Source: Tyzzerella sp. (GTDB lineage Bacteria; Bacillota; Clostridia; Lachnospirales; Anaerotignaceae). From it: a stretch of 64,000 bases of DNA. Shown piece by piece: positions 15,027 to 24,081 of this stretch (the stretch's first letter is position 1; every line of letters starts with the position of its first letter). The DNA lies in assembly GCA_019415525.1 (NCBI GenBank), contig DXZA01000031.1, positions 5,781-69,780 of the forward strand. Direction: 5' to 3'. The position numbers and the translations under genes are program-made. The notes below the pieces were generated by a model. The model had not been told where the DNA came from. It searched no databases and saw only the letters and a program-made list of their open reading frames with translations.

Positions 15027-17438
15027 TTGTTGAATATTAGAAATAGAATATTTGCTATAATAATAATGTTTTCCATTATACCCCTTATTCTTGTTTCTTA
15101 TGTAATAAATTATACTTATAATAAGAATACTGAACAAACATTGCTTGATAATCTTGCTTCATCTGTTGATATTTATGAAAGTAATGTAAATTCTTTTTTT
15201 CAACATAAAAGAACAGAGTTAAATACATTAGGTAACATAAAGCAAGTACGACAATATATGCATAATAAAAATGAAAATACAAATTATTTTGATAAATCAG
15301 AATATGAGGATATAAAAGAATTTTTATATTCTTGTGTCAGTAATGGAGAATATGTATTAAATATAGATATTATAGATAAAAATAACAATGTTATAATATC
15401 AAACGATACTAAAAGAGAAAATAAATTATCTAATTTTAAATATATTGAAAATATTAAAACCATAGATGAAAAAGATGTTATATATTCAAATGTTATTTTA
15501 GATGAAATAAACAATATATCATATTTTTCTACTGCTATTCCTGTATATTCAAATGGAAATTATATAGGCTGTCTGATTATGGATACAAGTCTTGAATATA
15601 TTGAAATTATGGCTGAACAATCTGAATTTTATAATACAGGTTATGTATCTGTTGTAGATGGAAATAATTTTTCAGTTGCTTCAAAGGGTCCTTATGTTGG
15701 TGAATATATAAATGAAGTTGAAATAGATAATGAAAATACATTTCCTAAGGAATGGAAAAATGCTATTTCTAGAAATGATAGTGAAGGATTTTTTAGATAT
15801 AAAATAAATGGAACGGATAAAATAGCTTTTTTTAATAACATAAATGGAACAGAATGGTTTGTTTTAGGTAGTGTAGATATAGATGAAGTGTTTTTTCCTT
15901 TAAATAATACAGGTACAATAGTAGTTTTCTTTGTATTTATAATGCTTATATTTGATATAGTTGCATTTTATTTATATACAAAAAGTATAACAATACCTAT
16001 AAATAAAATGATAGCTACAACAGAGGAAATAAATAAAGGTGATTATAGTGTAAGAGTTGATTATACAGAAGATGATGAATTTGGGAAAATATCTCAAGTT
16101 TTTAATAGTCTTATGGATAATATACAATATAACACAAATAAGCTTAAAAATCTTAATAATGATTTCAGCATACTTACATCAAATATACCAGGTGGTATGA
16201 TACGATGTTCTGTTGATGAGGTTTGTGAATTTGACTTTGTAAGTGAAAGTTTTTTGAAACTTATGAAATGTACAAGAGAAGACCTTGAATATGTTTATAA
16301 TGGTAGCTATATACAAATAATACATGAAGATGATGTTGATTATATAGTTGATATTATAAGAAATATTAAAGAAGATGGTGACGTTATAGAAGTTGAATAT
16401 AGAGTACGACGTCCTGACAATTCTATAATATGGGTAAAAGATAAAAGTAGAGTTGTAAGTGATGCTGAAGGCAAACCATGGATGTATATAATTCTTATAG
16501 ACATTACAAAAGATAAGGAACATGAAAATGCCTTCAAAAAAAGAGAAGAAAGATTTTCAAAGCTTGTTAATTGGTCTGAAAATATTATATTTGAATGGGA
16601 TAGTGCAAAAGGTACTGTTGCTATTTCTGATATTATACGACATAAACTTGGATATAATCCTCTCAAACTTTCAGCAGATGGGAAAAATATTAAAATATCA
16701 AATATATTCCCAGATGATAAAGAAAAATTTTATTCTATATTTGAAAGAATTAAAAATGGTGAAACAGGTATAGAGGAAGAAATTCGTCTTAAAAAAATAC
16801 CAGAAAATATATATGTGTGGTTTAAAATAAAAGCTGGTGTAATTCGTACAGACGATGATAAAGTATATAAAATAATAGGTGTAATGTATGATATAGATAA
16901 TATAAAAAGTCATGAAAATATAATAAAAGGTAGAAGAGATTTATTTACAGGATTTTATACAAAAGATGGGATGGAGCTTGTTGTTAATGACAGTATTTCG
17001 AAGGACAATAAAAACTTTAAAAAAGCACTTATAATTTTTGATATACGAGGATTTAATATGCTCAAAGAAAAAATGGGTATAAAATTTGCCGAAACTGTTA
17101 TAAGTGATATTGCAGGCAAACTTTCTCATACTTTTGATAGAAGTGATGTCATTTCTAGAATAAATGAAAGTAGATTTGCTGTCTTTACTAATTCTGCCAT
17201 GTCAAAAAGTATGGTTATAATAAAAACTAATGAAACTATGGATATACTTAAAAGTGAGTATAGAAATAATGATGTTATATGTAGTATACAAAGCTGTGCC
17301 GGTATAAGTAGATATCCTAAAGATGGAGAAAATTTTGGAGTACTTTATCAAAAGGCAGAAACAGCTCTTTTAAGTGCCATAGAAAAAGGAAATGGAAGAT
17401 ATACAATATATGAAGAAATTGAAAGACAAATGGATTAA
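15027..17438 (+). CDS. Membrane sensor: dCache-HAMP-PAS-PAS with degenerate GGDEF
   Basis: 803 residues. TM1 about 8-28; extracellular double-Cache region about 30-290; TM2 about 293-318; HAMP about 318-370; two PAS/PAC domains about 385-500 and 510-625 (FDFVSESFLKLMKC, then YRVRRPDNSIIWVKDKSRV); and a GGDEF-fold domain about 640-800. The active-site loop reads R711-I-N-E-S-R-F717, where RYGGDEF is expected, so cyclase activity is very unlikely and a c-di-GMP or GTP-sensing or structural role is inferred. The start is TTG 15027 (or TTG 15030) behind GAAGGTGA. A LysR regulator follows within 25 bases and may be co-transcribed. Confidence 0.85.
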   Translation: MLNIRNRIFAIIIMFSIIPLILVSYVINYTYNKNTEQTLLDNLASSVDIYESNVNSFFQHKRTELNTLGNIKQVRQYMHNKNENTNYFDKSEYEDIKEFLYSCVSNGEYVLNIDIIDKNNNVIISNDTKRENKLSNFKYIENIKTIDEKDVIYSNVILDEINNISYFSTAIPVYSNGNYIGCLIMDTSLEYIEIMAEQSEFYNTGYVSVVDGNNFSVASKGPYVGEYINEVEIDNENTFPKEWKNAISRNDSEGFFRYKINGTDKIAFFNNINGTEWFVLGSVDIDEVFFPLNNTGTIVVFFVFIMLIFDIVAFYLYTKSITIPINKMIATTEEINKGDYSVRVDYTEDDEFGKISQVFNSLMDNIQYNTNKLKNLNNDFSILTSNIPGGMIRCSVDEVCEFDFVSESFLKLMKCTREDLEYVYNGSYIQIIHEDDVDYIVDIIRNIKEDGDVIEVEYRVRRPDNSIIWVKDKSRVVSDAEGKPWMYIILIDITKDKEHENAFKKREERFSKLVNWSENIIFEWDSAKGTVAISDIIRHKLGYNPLKLSADGKNIKISNIFPDDKEKFYSIFERIKNGETGIEEEIRLKKIPENIYVWFKIKAGVIRTDDDKVYKIIGVMYDIDNIKSHENIIKGRRDLFTGFYTKDGMELVVNDSISKDNKNFKKALIIFDIRGFNMLKEKMGIKFAETVISDIAGKLSHTFDRSDVISRINESRFAVFTNSAMSKSMVIIKTNETMDILKSEYRNNDVICSIQSCAGISRYPKDGENFGVLYQKAETALLSAIEKGNGRYTIYEEIERQMD

Positions 17439-17462
17439 CTATATTTTTTGAAGGTGATAAAT

Positions 17463-18353
17463 ATGCTTGACCAAAGATTTATAACTTTTCTTGATTTATG
17501 TAAAACTATGAATTATACAAAAACAGCTAAAAATCTTCATATAACACAACCTGCTGTAACACACCATATACATTACATAGAAAATCTTTATAATATAAAG
17601 CTTTTTGTATATACAGGTAAAAAACTTATTCTTACAGAAAAAGGTGAATATATAAGAAAGCTTATTACAACATTATATAATGATTGTATAAAAATAGAAG
17701 ATATGATTAGGATTGAAAGTAAAAGAGAACATAAAATAAATTTTGGTGCAACCCTTACAATAAGTGAATATGTTATGCCAAAACCTATAAAAGAGTACAT
17801 AAAAGAAAATCCATATATTAATATTACTATGCAGGTAGAAAATACATCAATACTTATGGATATGATGAATAATGGTAAAATAGATTTTGCTATTATAGAG
17901 GGGAATTTTGATAAAAAGAATTATGATTATGAATTTTTCTCATTAGAAGATTTTATAGGAGTTGTTTCTCCTAATCATAGGTTTGCAAATAGAGAAATAG
18001 AACTATCTGATATATTTTCCGAAAGGCTTATATGTAGAGAAGAGGGTTCAGGAACAAGAAGTATATTTGAAGATTATTTAAAGCAGTATAATAGAAGTAT
18101 ACAAGGATTTAATAGCTATATTGAAATAGGAAACCTTAATACAATAAAAAGTCTTGTAAAAGATAATGAAGGTATTACATTTGTTTATAAGGCTGTTGTA
18201 AAGAATGAAATTGAAAAAGGTGAGCTTTGTGAGCTTAATATAAAAAATTATTCAATTAAGCGTGAATTTAACTTTGTATGTCTTAAAAATTCAATGTTTA
18301 AAGATAATTATTACGAATTTTTTGAATTTTGTAAAAAAATATACAATAATTAA
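17463..18353 (+). CDS. LysR-family transcriptional regulator
   Basis: 296 residues. The N-terminal winged helix (2-60) reads FLDLCKTMNYTKTAKNLHITQ followed by PAVTHHIHYIEN. The effector domain (about 90-290) contains SEYVMPKPIKEY and the typical CREEGSGTR loop near residue 197. ATG 17463 was chosen for the GAAGGTGAT RBS six bases before it; the in-frame TTG at 17448 overlaps that RBS. It is placed between a sensor and an amino-acid transporter plus serine dehydratase, so these may be its targets, but the effector cannot be read from sequence. Confidence 0.9.
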   Translation: MLDQRFITFLDLCKTMNYTKTAKNLHITQPAVTHHIHYIENLYNIKLFVYTGKKLILTEKGEYIRKLITTLYNDCIKIEDMIRIESKREHKINFGATLTISEYVMPKPIKEYIKENPYINITMQVENTSILMDMMNNGKIDFAIIEGNFDKKNYDYEFFSLEDFIGVVSPNHRFANREIELSDIFSERLICREEGSGTRSIFEDYLKQYNRSIQGFNSYIEIGNLNTIKSLVKDNEGITFVYKAVVKNEIEKGELCELNIKNYSIKREFNFVCLKNSMFKDNYYEFFEFCKKIYNN

Positions 18354-18463
18354 TAAATTTTTATTTACAAAGAATTGCAAACAATATATTATTTAAAAGA
18401 TAACATTTGATATAGCATAGTATAAATATGCAGTATCTTTAATAAAAAAAGGGGGAAAAGATT

Positions 18464-19843
18464 TTGGAGAAAAGAGAAAGCTTTGCTTCAAGACTTGGTT
18501 TCTTACTTATATCTGCTGGTTGTGCCATTGGTATAGGTAATGTTTGGAGATTTCCTTATATAACAGGTCTTTATGGTGGAGCAACATTTGTACTTATTTA
18601 TTTATTTTTCTTACTTGTTTTAGGACTTCCTATTATGGTAATGGAGTTTTCTGTTGGGAGAGCAAGTAGAAAAAGTGCCGCACTTTCATTTAATGTTCTT
18701 GAACCAAAAGGAACAAAATGGCATGTATATCGTTACTTTGCTATGCTTGGTAACTATATGCTTATGATGTTTTATACAACAGTAGCAGGTTGGATGCTTT
18801 ACTATTTTTATAAAATGGTAAAGGGCGAATTTGTAGGTCTTAATCCTGAGGGCGTAGGAAATGTATTTACAAATATGCTTGGAGAACCTGTACCAATGAT
18901 ATTTTGGATGATAGTTGCTGTTTTAATAGGTATGACAGTATGCGGAATGGGACTTCAAAATGGTGTTGAAAAAATAACAAAAACAATGATGTCTTGTTTA
19001 TTCTTTATAATGATAATACTTGTTGTTCGTTCGGTAACACTTCCAGGGGCTTCTGAAGGACTTAAATTCTATCTTGTGCCAAGCCTTGATAAAATTATGG
19101 AGCATGGTGTTAAAGAAGTAATATTTGCCGCTATGGGTCAGGCTTTCTTTACATTAAGTCTTGGTATAGGTGCTATGGCAATATTCGGAAGTTATATAGA
19201 TAAAAGTCATAGACTTACTGGAGAAGCTATAAATATTACTATACTTGATACATCTGTTGCATTTACATCAGGTCTTATAATATTCCCAGCATGTTATGCT
19301 TTTGGTCTTAACCCTACTGAAGGACCAAAGCTTATATTTGTTGTTCTTCCTAATATATTTAACTCTATGGCAGGTGGAAGATTTTGGGGAGCATTATTCT
19401 TTGTATTTATGTCATTTGCAGCTCTTTCAACAGTAATTGCTGTATTTGAGAATATTATTTCATTTGCAATGGACCTTTGGGGATGGTCAAGAAAGAAAGC
19501 TGTTATTGTAAATTTAATTGGAATAATAATACTTTCACTTCCTTGTGTACTTGGATATAATGTATTATCATCATTCCAGCCACTTGGAGAAGGTTCTGCT
19601 ATACTTGACCTTGAAGACTTTATAATAAGTAACTGTCTTCTTCCTCTTGGCTCACTTATATATCTTGCATTCTGTACATCAAGATATGGCTGGGGTTGGG
19701 ATAACTTCATAAAAGAGGCTGACTCTGGTATAGGTATAAAATTCCCTAAAGGGGCAAGATTTTATGTTACTTGGATACTTCCTTTAATAGTTCTTATTAT
19801 ATTCTTTGTAGGAATATTCCAAAAACTTGCATTCTTATTTTAA
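18464..19843 (+). CDS. Sodium-dependent amino-acid transporter, NSS/SNF family
   Basis: 459 residues, about 11-12 membrane helices. Helix 1 carries the unwound Na+/substrate motif AGCAIGIGNVWRFPY, the hallmark of the neurotransmitter:sodium symporter family, and helix 6 has GQAFFTLSLGIGAM. Bacterial NSS members import amino acids with Na+. The next genes encode L-serine dehydratase, so serine or a related amino acid is a reasonable but unproven substrate. The start is TTG 18464, with GGGGGAA 8-12 bases upstream. A terminator follows. Confidence 0.92.
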   Translation: MEKRESFASRLGFLLISAGCAIGIGNVWRFPYITGLYGGATFVLIYLFFLLVLGLPIMVMEFSVGRASRKSAALSFNVLEPKGTKWHVYRYFAMLGNYMLMMFYTTVAGWMLYYFYKMVKGEFVGLNPEGVGNVFTNMLGEPVPMIFWMIVAVLIGMTVCGMGLQNGVEKITKTMMSCLFFIMIILVVRSVTLPGASEGLKFYLVPSLDKIMEHGVKEVIFAAMGQAFFTLSLGIGAMAIFGSYIDKSHRLTGEAINITILDTSVAFTSGLIIFPACYAFGLNPTEGPKLIFVVLPNIFNSMAGGRFWGALFFVFMSFAALSTVIAVFENIISFAMDLWGWSRKKAVIVNLIGIIILSLPCVLGYNVLSSFQPLGEGSAILDLEDFIISNCLLPLGSLIYLAFCTSRYGWGWDNFIKEADSGIGIKFPKGARFYVTWILPLIVLIIFFVGIFQKLAFLF

Positions 19844-19853
19844 TTAATAAATG

Positions 19854-19890
19854 GGCATAGTAAAATTATATTTTACTATGCCTTTATTTT
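19854..19890 (+). terminator. Terminator after the NSS transporter
   Basis: GGCATAGTAAAAT / ATTTTACTATGCC hairpin followed by TTTATTTT, which separates the transporter from the sda operon. Confidence 0.8.
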
Positions 19891-19952
19891 ATTATAAAAA
19901 TAGATTATATTTATATTGTTATGGTATAAAATTTGTGAGGAGGTAGACTCAT

Positions 19953-20615
19953 ATGAATATAAGTATATTTGATGTGACAGGCCCTGTTATGATAGGACCA
20001 TCTAGTTCTCATACAGCAGGTGCAGCAAAACTTGGAAGAATTGCAAGACTTATAGCAGAAAAGCCATTTAAAAAAGTATCATTTGGACTCCATGGCTCTT
20101 TTGCAGATACTTATAAGGGACATGGAACAGATATTGCTCTTGTTGCTGGTGCATTAGGGATTTATGAGTATGATGAAAACCTTGCAAAGGCCTTTGATAT
20201 TGCAAAAAAACAAGGAATAGAATATGAATTTTATAAAATAGACCTTGATGATATGCATGAAAACTCTGTTAAGATTACATTTGAATTTGAAAATGGTGAA
20301 AAATGTGATGTGTTTGGCTCTTCAATAGGTGGAGGACAAATAAAAATAGTAAGAATAAATGAGTTTGATACAGAGTTTAATGCCACAGCACCAACTCTTA
20401 TAATAAATCAGTATGATAAAAAGGGTGTTATAAGTAATATATCAAGAGTCCTTTTTGATTACAATATAAATATTGCTGTTATGAAACTTAGTAGAACTGC
20501 AAGAGGTAAAAATGCTTGTACTATAATAGAAACAGATAGCAGTATATCAAAAGAAGTTGTTGATGAATTACGTCTAGTTGAAAATATAATAAGTGTGCAA
20601 GCTATAAACATTTAA
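19953..20615 (+). CDS. sdaAB: L-serine dehydratase, iron-sulfur dependent, beta subunit
   Basis: 220 residues. The N-terminal domain (1-150) has the family signature TGPVMIGPSSSHTAGAAKLG and the FGLHGSFADTYKGHGTD segment. A C-terminal ACT domain (about 148-220, starting with LIINQYDKKGVISNISRVL) may sense serine. With SdaAA it deaminates L-serine to pyruvate and ammonia using a [4Fe-4S] cluster. GAGGAGGT lies nine bases before ATG 19953. The alpha subunit starts 12 bases downstream. Confidence 0.94.
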   Translation: MNISIFDVTGPVMIGPSSSHTAGAAKLGRIARLIAEKPFKKVSFGLHGSFADTYKGHGTDIALVAGALGIYEYDENLAKAFDIAKKQGIEYEFYKIDLDDMHENSVKITFEFENGEKCDVFGSSIGGGQIKIVRINEFDTEFNATAPTLIINQYDKKGVISNISRVLFDYNINIAVMKLSRTARGKNACTIIETDSSISKEVVDELRLVENIISVQAINI

Positions 20616-20627
20616 GGAGTGTTTTTT

Positions 20628-21503
20628 ATGAGTTATAATACAATAAAAGAACTTCTTTCTATGGCAGAAGAAAGAAATGTTTTATTATCACAAATTGTAC
20701 TTGAAACAGAAATGAGTCTTTCGGAACTTTCAAAAGAAGATGTATATAATGAAATGAAAAGAAGATATGATGTTATGAAAAGCTCTGCTAAAAATGCTCT
20801 TTTTGAAAAGAGAAAAACAGCAGGAGGACTTATTGAGGGCATAACAAAAACACATTTTGATTATACTGAAAAAAATGATACTATAAGTGGAAATTTTATA
20901 AATATGGTAATGTCTAGAGCATTGTCTTGTAGCGAAGTTAATGCATCTATGGGTAAAATATGTGCTGCACCAACAGCCGGTTCTTGTGGGATTATTCCTG
21001 CGGTTATAATAAGTATGGAAGAAGATTTGGGACTTTCTGAAAAGGATAGTATTGAAGGATTACTTTGTGCCTCTGGAATAGGTGCTGTTATAACAAGAAA
21101 TGCAACTGTTGCCGGTGCTGAAGGAGGTTGTCAGGCAGAATGTGGAGTAGCCGCTGCAATGGCTGCAGCAGCAGCTGTACAAATGAAAGGTGGAACACCA
21201 GCCCAAAGTGTTGAGGCTGTTTCTATAGCTTTAATGAATGTAATGGGGCTTGTTTGTGACCCTGTTGCAGGGCTTGTACAAGTGCCTTGTGCCCAAAGAA
21301 ATGCATCACAGGCTGTTAATGCTGTTATAAGTGCTGATATGGCTCTTGCAGGCATGAAAAGTATAATACCTGTTGATGAGATTATAGAGTCTATGTATAA
21401 AGTTGGAAAAATGTTACCTATGGAACTTAAAGAAACAGCAAAAGGTGGAATTGCAAATACACCTACTGGTAAAGCCATATTTGAAGAGATTTTTGGGAAG
21501 TGA
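20628..21503 (+). CDS. sdaAA: L-serine dehydratase, iron-sulfur dependent, alpha subunit
   Basis: 291 residues. It carries the catalytic and cluster-binding region: SMGKICAAPTAGSCGIIPAV near 105-125, GAEGGCQAECGVAAAMAAAA near 165, and DPVAGLVQVPCAQRNA near 210, with the conserved Cys residues for the [4Fe-4S] cluster present. It is the partner of SdaAB in the two-subunit form typical of Firmicutes. I chose ATG 20628, since AAGGAG spans the end of sdaAB; the frame's earlier TTG would lie within that RBS. KptA follows almost without a gap. Confidence 0.94.
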   Translation: MSYNTIKELLSMAEERNVLLSQIVLETEMSLSELSKEDVYNEMKRRYDVMKSSAKNALFEKRKTAGGLIEGITKTHFDYTEKNDTISGNFINMVMSRALSCSEVNASMGKICAAPTAGSCGIIPAVIISMEEDLGLSEKDSIEGLLCASGIGAVITRNATVAGAEGGCQAECGVAAAMAAAAAVQMKGGTPAQSVEAVSIALMNVMGLVCDPVAGLVQVPCAQRNASQAVNAVISADMALAGMKSIIPVDEIIESMYKVGKMLPMELKETAKGGIANTPTGKAIFEEIFGK

Positions 21504-21508
21504 TACTT

Positions 21509-22045
21509 TTGAATGATAAAATTTTAAGAAAAAGTCGATTTTTAAGTAAAATATTAAGACATGAACCAGAATTGATAAATATAAAATTAGAGAAAAACGG
21601 ATATGCTAATGTAAAAGATATTTTAAAGGGTCTTAATATTTCAAAATATGAACTTGATGAAATAGTATATAATAACAATAAACAAAGATATAGTTATAAT
21701 GAAGATAAAACAAAAATACGTGCTAATCAAGGACATAGTATAAATATTGAATTAGAATTTAAAGAAAAAATTCCTCCTGAAATACTTTATCATGGTACAA
21801 GTACAAATGTTTTAAATAAGATATTTAAAGAAGGAATATTAAAAATGAAAAGACACCATGTCCATTTATCTTATGATTATGATACAGCTTTTAAAGTTGG
21901 AAGAAGACATGGAAATCCTGTAGTTTTAGAAATAAAAGCAAAGCTTATGAGTGATAATGGTATTAAGTTTTTTATTTCTGACAATGGTGTTTGGCTTACA
22001 GAATATGTACCAATAGAATATATTCAAATAAAAAAAGTGGATTAA
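21509..22045 (+). CDS. kptA: RNA 2'-phosphotransferase (Tpt1/KptA family)
   Basis: 178 residues. Family motifs in order are RFLSKILRHEPELINIKL (active-site Arg-His), GYANVKDILKGL, LYHGTSTNVLNKIFKEGI, HHVHLSYDYDTAFKVGRRHG, VVLEIKAKLM and NGVWLTEYVP. Tpt1 enzymes transfer an internal RNA 2'-phosphate to NAD+, forming ADP-ribose 1'',2''-cyclic phosphate. In eukaryotes they finish tRNA splicing; the bacterial role is unsettled. TTG 21509 fits GGGAAG at 21495-21500, whereas GTG 21500 would overlap the sdaAA stop. It is probably translated from the sda transcript. Confidence 0.88.
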   Translation: MNDKILRKSRFLSKILRHEPELINIKLEKNGYANVKDILKGLNISKYELDEIVYNNNKQRYSYNEDKTKIRANQGHSINIELEFKEKIPPEILYHGTSTNVLNKIFKEGILKMKRHHVHLSYDYDTAFKVGRRHGNPVVLEIKAKLMSDNGIKFFISDNGVWLTEYVPIEYIQIKKVD

Positions 22046-22060
22046 AAATCCACTTTTATT
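22033..22060. terminator. Bidirectional terminator between kptA and the DUF896 gene
   Basis: AAAAGTGGATT / AATCCACTTTT hairpin with flanking A and T runs. It contains the kptA stop codon. Confidence 0.8.
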
Positions 22061-22262
22061 TTTTCTTTTGAAGTTTTCTTTTGTTTCCGTCTTCATCCAT
22101 TATATATGTTTTTTCAAGAATACTTTCTCTAAAATTTTTTCTGAAGTTTTCAAGATATTTTTTTCTTAAAATTTCTCTTTCTTCAAATTCTTCTGGTGTA
22201 AGACCTTCTGTTTTTGCTTTTTTTGCAAGTTCGTTTATTCTTTCAAGTACGCTTTCTCCCAT
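22056..22262 (-). CDS. DUF896 family small protein (UPF0291)
   Basis: 68 residues, highly charged and helical. VLERINELAKKAKTEGLTPE followed by FEEREILRKKYLENFR is the DUF896/YnzC pattern of two antiparallel helices. In Bacillus these small proteins are poorly characterised; some are linked to the SOS response. AAGGAGGT precedes the ATG. It lies 15 bases after the MBL-fold gene on the same strand and is probably co-transcribed with it. Confidence 0.85.
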   Translation of the reverse strand: MGESVLERINELAKKAKTEGLTPEEFEEREILRKKYLENFRKNFRESILEKTYIMDEDGNKRKLQKKK

Positions 22263-22277
22263 TGTTACCTCCTTATA

Positions 22278-23054
22278 TTAAATGAAAAGTGTTTGATGTT
22301 CATCACAAAGTATATATGTTTTAAAATTACTATCCTTATTTTTTTCTATATCTTTTTTAACCATTTTTCTATAATTAATTTTATCATCTTTTTCAAAAGG
22401 TATATGATATATTATTACATTTTTAGGTTTAATTATATTTTTTATAATACTATTGCCCTTTGGATTATTAAAAAATATAGGATTTACAAAAACTGTATCA
22501 ATAGATACACCTTTTAAAGGTTTTGAAAAATATTCTTCCACATAATCTGCATCAGATGTAAATAATATATTTCTATTATTTACAGTAAGTACAAAACAAT
22601 AGTTTTCTATATCTGCAAAATCATCTCTCCCAACATGCATACAATTAAATGCTGTTATAGCTGAATTTGATTTAAAAATTTGAATAAAACATTTTCCGGT
22701 ATCAAGCTTTAAATATTTATGCTTGATATTTTTTAATTCTATATATTTTTTAAAAGACTCAAATTTATTTGCACAATCTAATGGAAGAAATATTTTTTTT
22801 ATATTATTATGTTCAAGATAAAGTTCTGTATACTTAGGAGTAAAATGGTCTGGGTGATTATGACTAAAGAAAATATAGTCTATATTTCTAAATATACTAT
22901 TTTCTTCTGTCATAAGCTTAAGTGTATAATCTGAGAGTATACTGAAATAATGATTTTTTTCTTTATGTATTCCATCAAATAGATATTTAACGCCATTATA
23001 CTCAACAAGAACTCCTGTATTTGCTGTAAGTATTATTTTTATTTTGTTATCCAA
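22278..23054 (-). CDS. MBL-fold (metallo-beta-lactamase-like) hydrolase
   Basis: 258 residues. The N-terminus TANTGVLVEYNGVKYLFDGI and FFSHNHPDHFTPKYTELYL (H-x-H-x-D-H metal motif near residue 65) define the fold; further metal ligands are likely in NCMHVGRDD, LFTSDADYVE and IIYHIPFEKD. Substrate unknown. The closest general type is the UlaG/L-ascorbate-lactonase-like or YtkL-like subgroup that acts on small molecules or nucleic acid. The start is TTG 23054 with AGGTGGTGAT just upstream. It shares a strand with DUF896. Confidence 0.8.
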   Translation of the reverse strand: MDNKIKIILTANTGVLVEYNGVKYLFDGIHKEKNHYFSILSDYTLKLMTEENSIFRNIDYIFFSHNHPDHFTPKYTELYLEHNNIKKIFLPLDCANKFESFKKYIELKNIKHKYLKLDTGKCFIQIFKSNSAITAFNCMHVGRDDFADIENYCFVLTVNNRNILFTSDADYVEEYFSKPLKGVSIDTVFVNPIFFNNPKGNSIIKNIIKPKNVIIYHIPFEKDDKINYRKMVKKDIEKNKDSNFKTYILCDEHQTLFI

Positions 23055-23113
23055 AATATCACCACCTGTAAATACTTAAATTAATATACAAAAAAAAGTT
23101 GTAAAAATCAAGT

Positions 23114-23147
23114 AAAAAAGGTGGAAAGTTTAACTTTCCACCTTTTT
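23114..23147. terminator. Terminator after the cytidylate-kinase-like gene
   Basis: AAAAAAGGTGGAAAGTT / AACTTTCCACCTTTTTT nearly perfect palindrome. The minus-strand direction serves the gene at 23152-23754. Confidence 0.85.
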
Positions 23148-23151
23148 ATAA

Positions 23152-23754
23152 TTATTCTGATTCTTTAAGTTCTATAAAGTTTTTAATAAGTTCAACAGTT
23201 TTATCTATACCAAGAAATCCACTATCTACTGTAAGGTCGTAGTTATCAAGGCTTCCCCATTTTCTACTAGAATAGAAATTATAATAGCTTGCACGTTTTT
23301 TATCAGTTTTTAAAACAAAATCTTCTGCTTTTGCACTATCTATACCATAATTTTCTACTGCACGTTTAACTCTTAATTTTAAATCTGCGTGTATAAAAAT
23401 ATTTATTAAATTAGGATAATCTTCAAGGGCATAATCACCACATCTACCTATAATAACACATGGTCCTTCATCAGCAATACTTCTTATTGCATCAAACTGT
23501 GCAAGGAATATTTTGTGGTTAAAAGGAAGACTGTCGCCACCATAGCTTCCCATTACAAGAGAATATAATAAACTACTTGTAGGCTTTTCATCATTTGTTT
23601 CGAATAATTCTTCACAAATACCACTTTTTTTAGCTGCTATATCAAGAAGTTCGTTATCATAGAAAGGAATACCAAGCTGGTCTGCAAGTTTTTTACCTAT
23701 TTCACGACCACCACTACCATACTGTCTTCCAATAGTTATAATAGATTTTGTCAT
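23152..23754 (-). CDS. Cytidylate-kinase-like family protein
   Basis: 200 residues, P-loop kinase (AAK_6/cytidylate-kinase-like). ITIGRQYGSGGREIGKKLAD at the N-terminus carries the nucleotide loop, followed by LGIPFYDNELLDIAAKKSGI; VIIGRCGDYAL near 105 and a RVKRAVE lid follow. These proteins are common in anaerobic Firmicutes and differ from the true Cmk; substrate not established. I chose the ATG at 23754, with GGAGGG six bases upstream, over a TTG/ATG seven codons earlier that overlaps the RBS. Confidence 0.85.
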   Translation of the reverse strand: MTKSIITIGRQYGSGGREIGKKLADQLGIPFYDNELLDIAAKKSGICEELFETNDEKPTSSLLYSLVMGSYGGDSLPFNHKIFLAQFDAIRSIADEGPCVIIGRCGDYALEDYPNLINIFIHADLKLRVKRAVENYGIDSAKAEDFVLKTDKKRASYYNFYSSRKWGSLDNYDLTVDSGFLGIDKTVELIKNFIELKESE

Positions 23755-24081
23755 AAAAATCCCTCCAGTCATTATATTCTAATTTTAAAATAAGAATATA
23801 GTGTCAATTAAAAAAATATTCATTTTTTATATTTAATTATAACATATCAACATTAAAATGTAAAATTTTTTATTAATATTGTTGTATATATACAAATAAA
23901 TTTAGAAATTTTGTTAAAAATTATTAATTCTTTATTTTGAATACAATATATTAATATAGATATTTCTAAAATATTGTTCGGTTTTTTAAATAATTTTTTA
24001 TATATTTTAGCTAATAATTGAAAAATAAATTATATAGTGATATACTTATTCTATAAAAAATATAGAGAAAGGAACCACTAA
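23755..24081. other. Divergent AT-rich intergenic region
   Basis: Separates the minus-strand kinase-like gene from the DUF1576-like gene. Apart from the plus-strand promoter at 24018-24046 and the GAAAGG RBS near 24066 I see only A/T-rich sequence, and no sigma-54 promoter (no TGGCA-N7-TTGC). Confidence 0.5.
24018..24046 (+). promoter_or_regulatory. Promoter of the DUF1576-like gene
   Basis: TTGAAA (24018-24023), 17-bp spacer, TATACT (24041-24046): a sigma-A-type promoter about 35 bases before the start codon. Confidence 0.6.
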
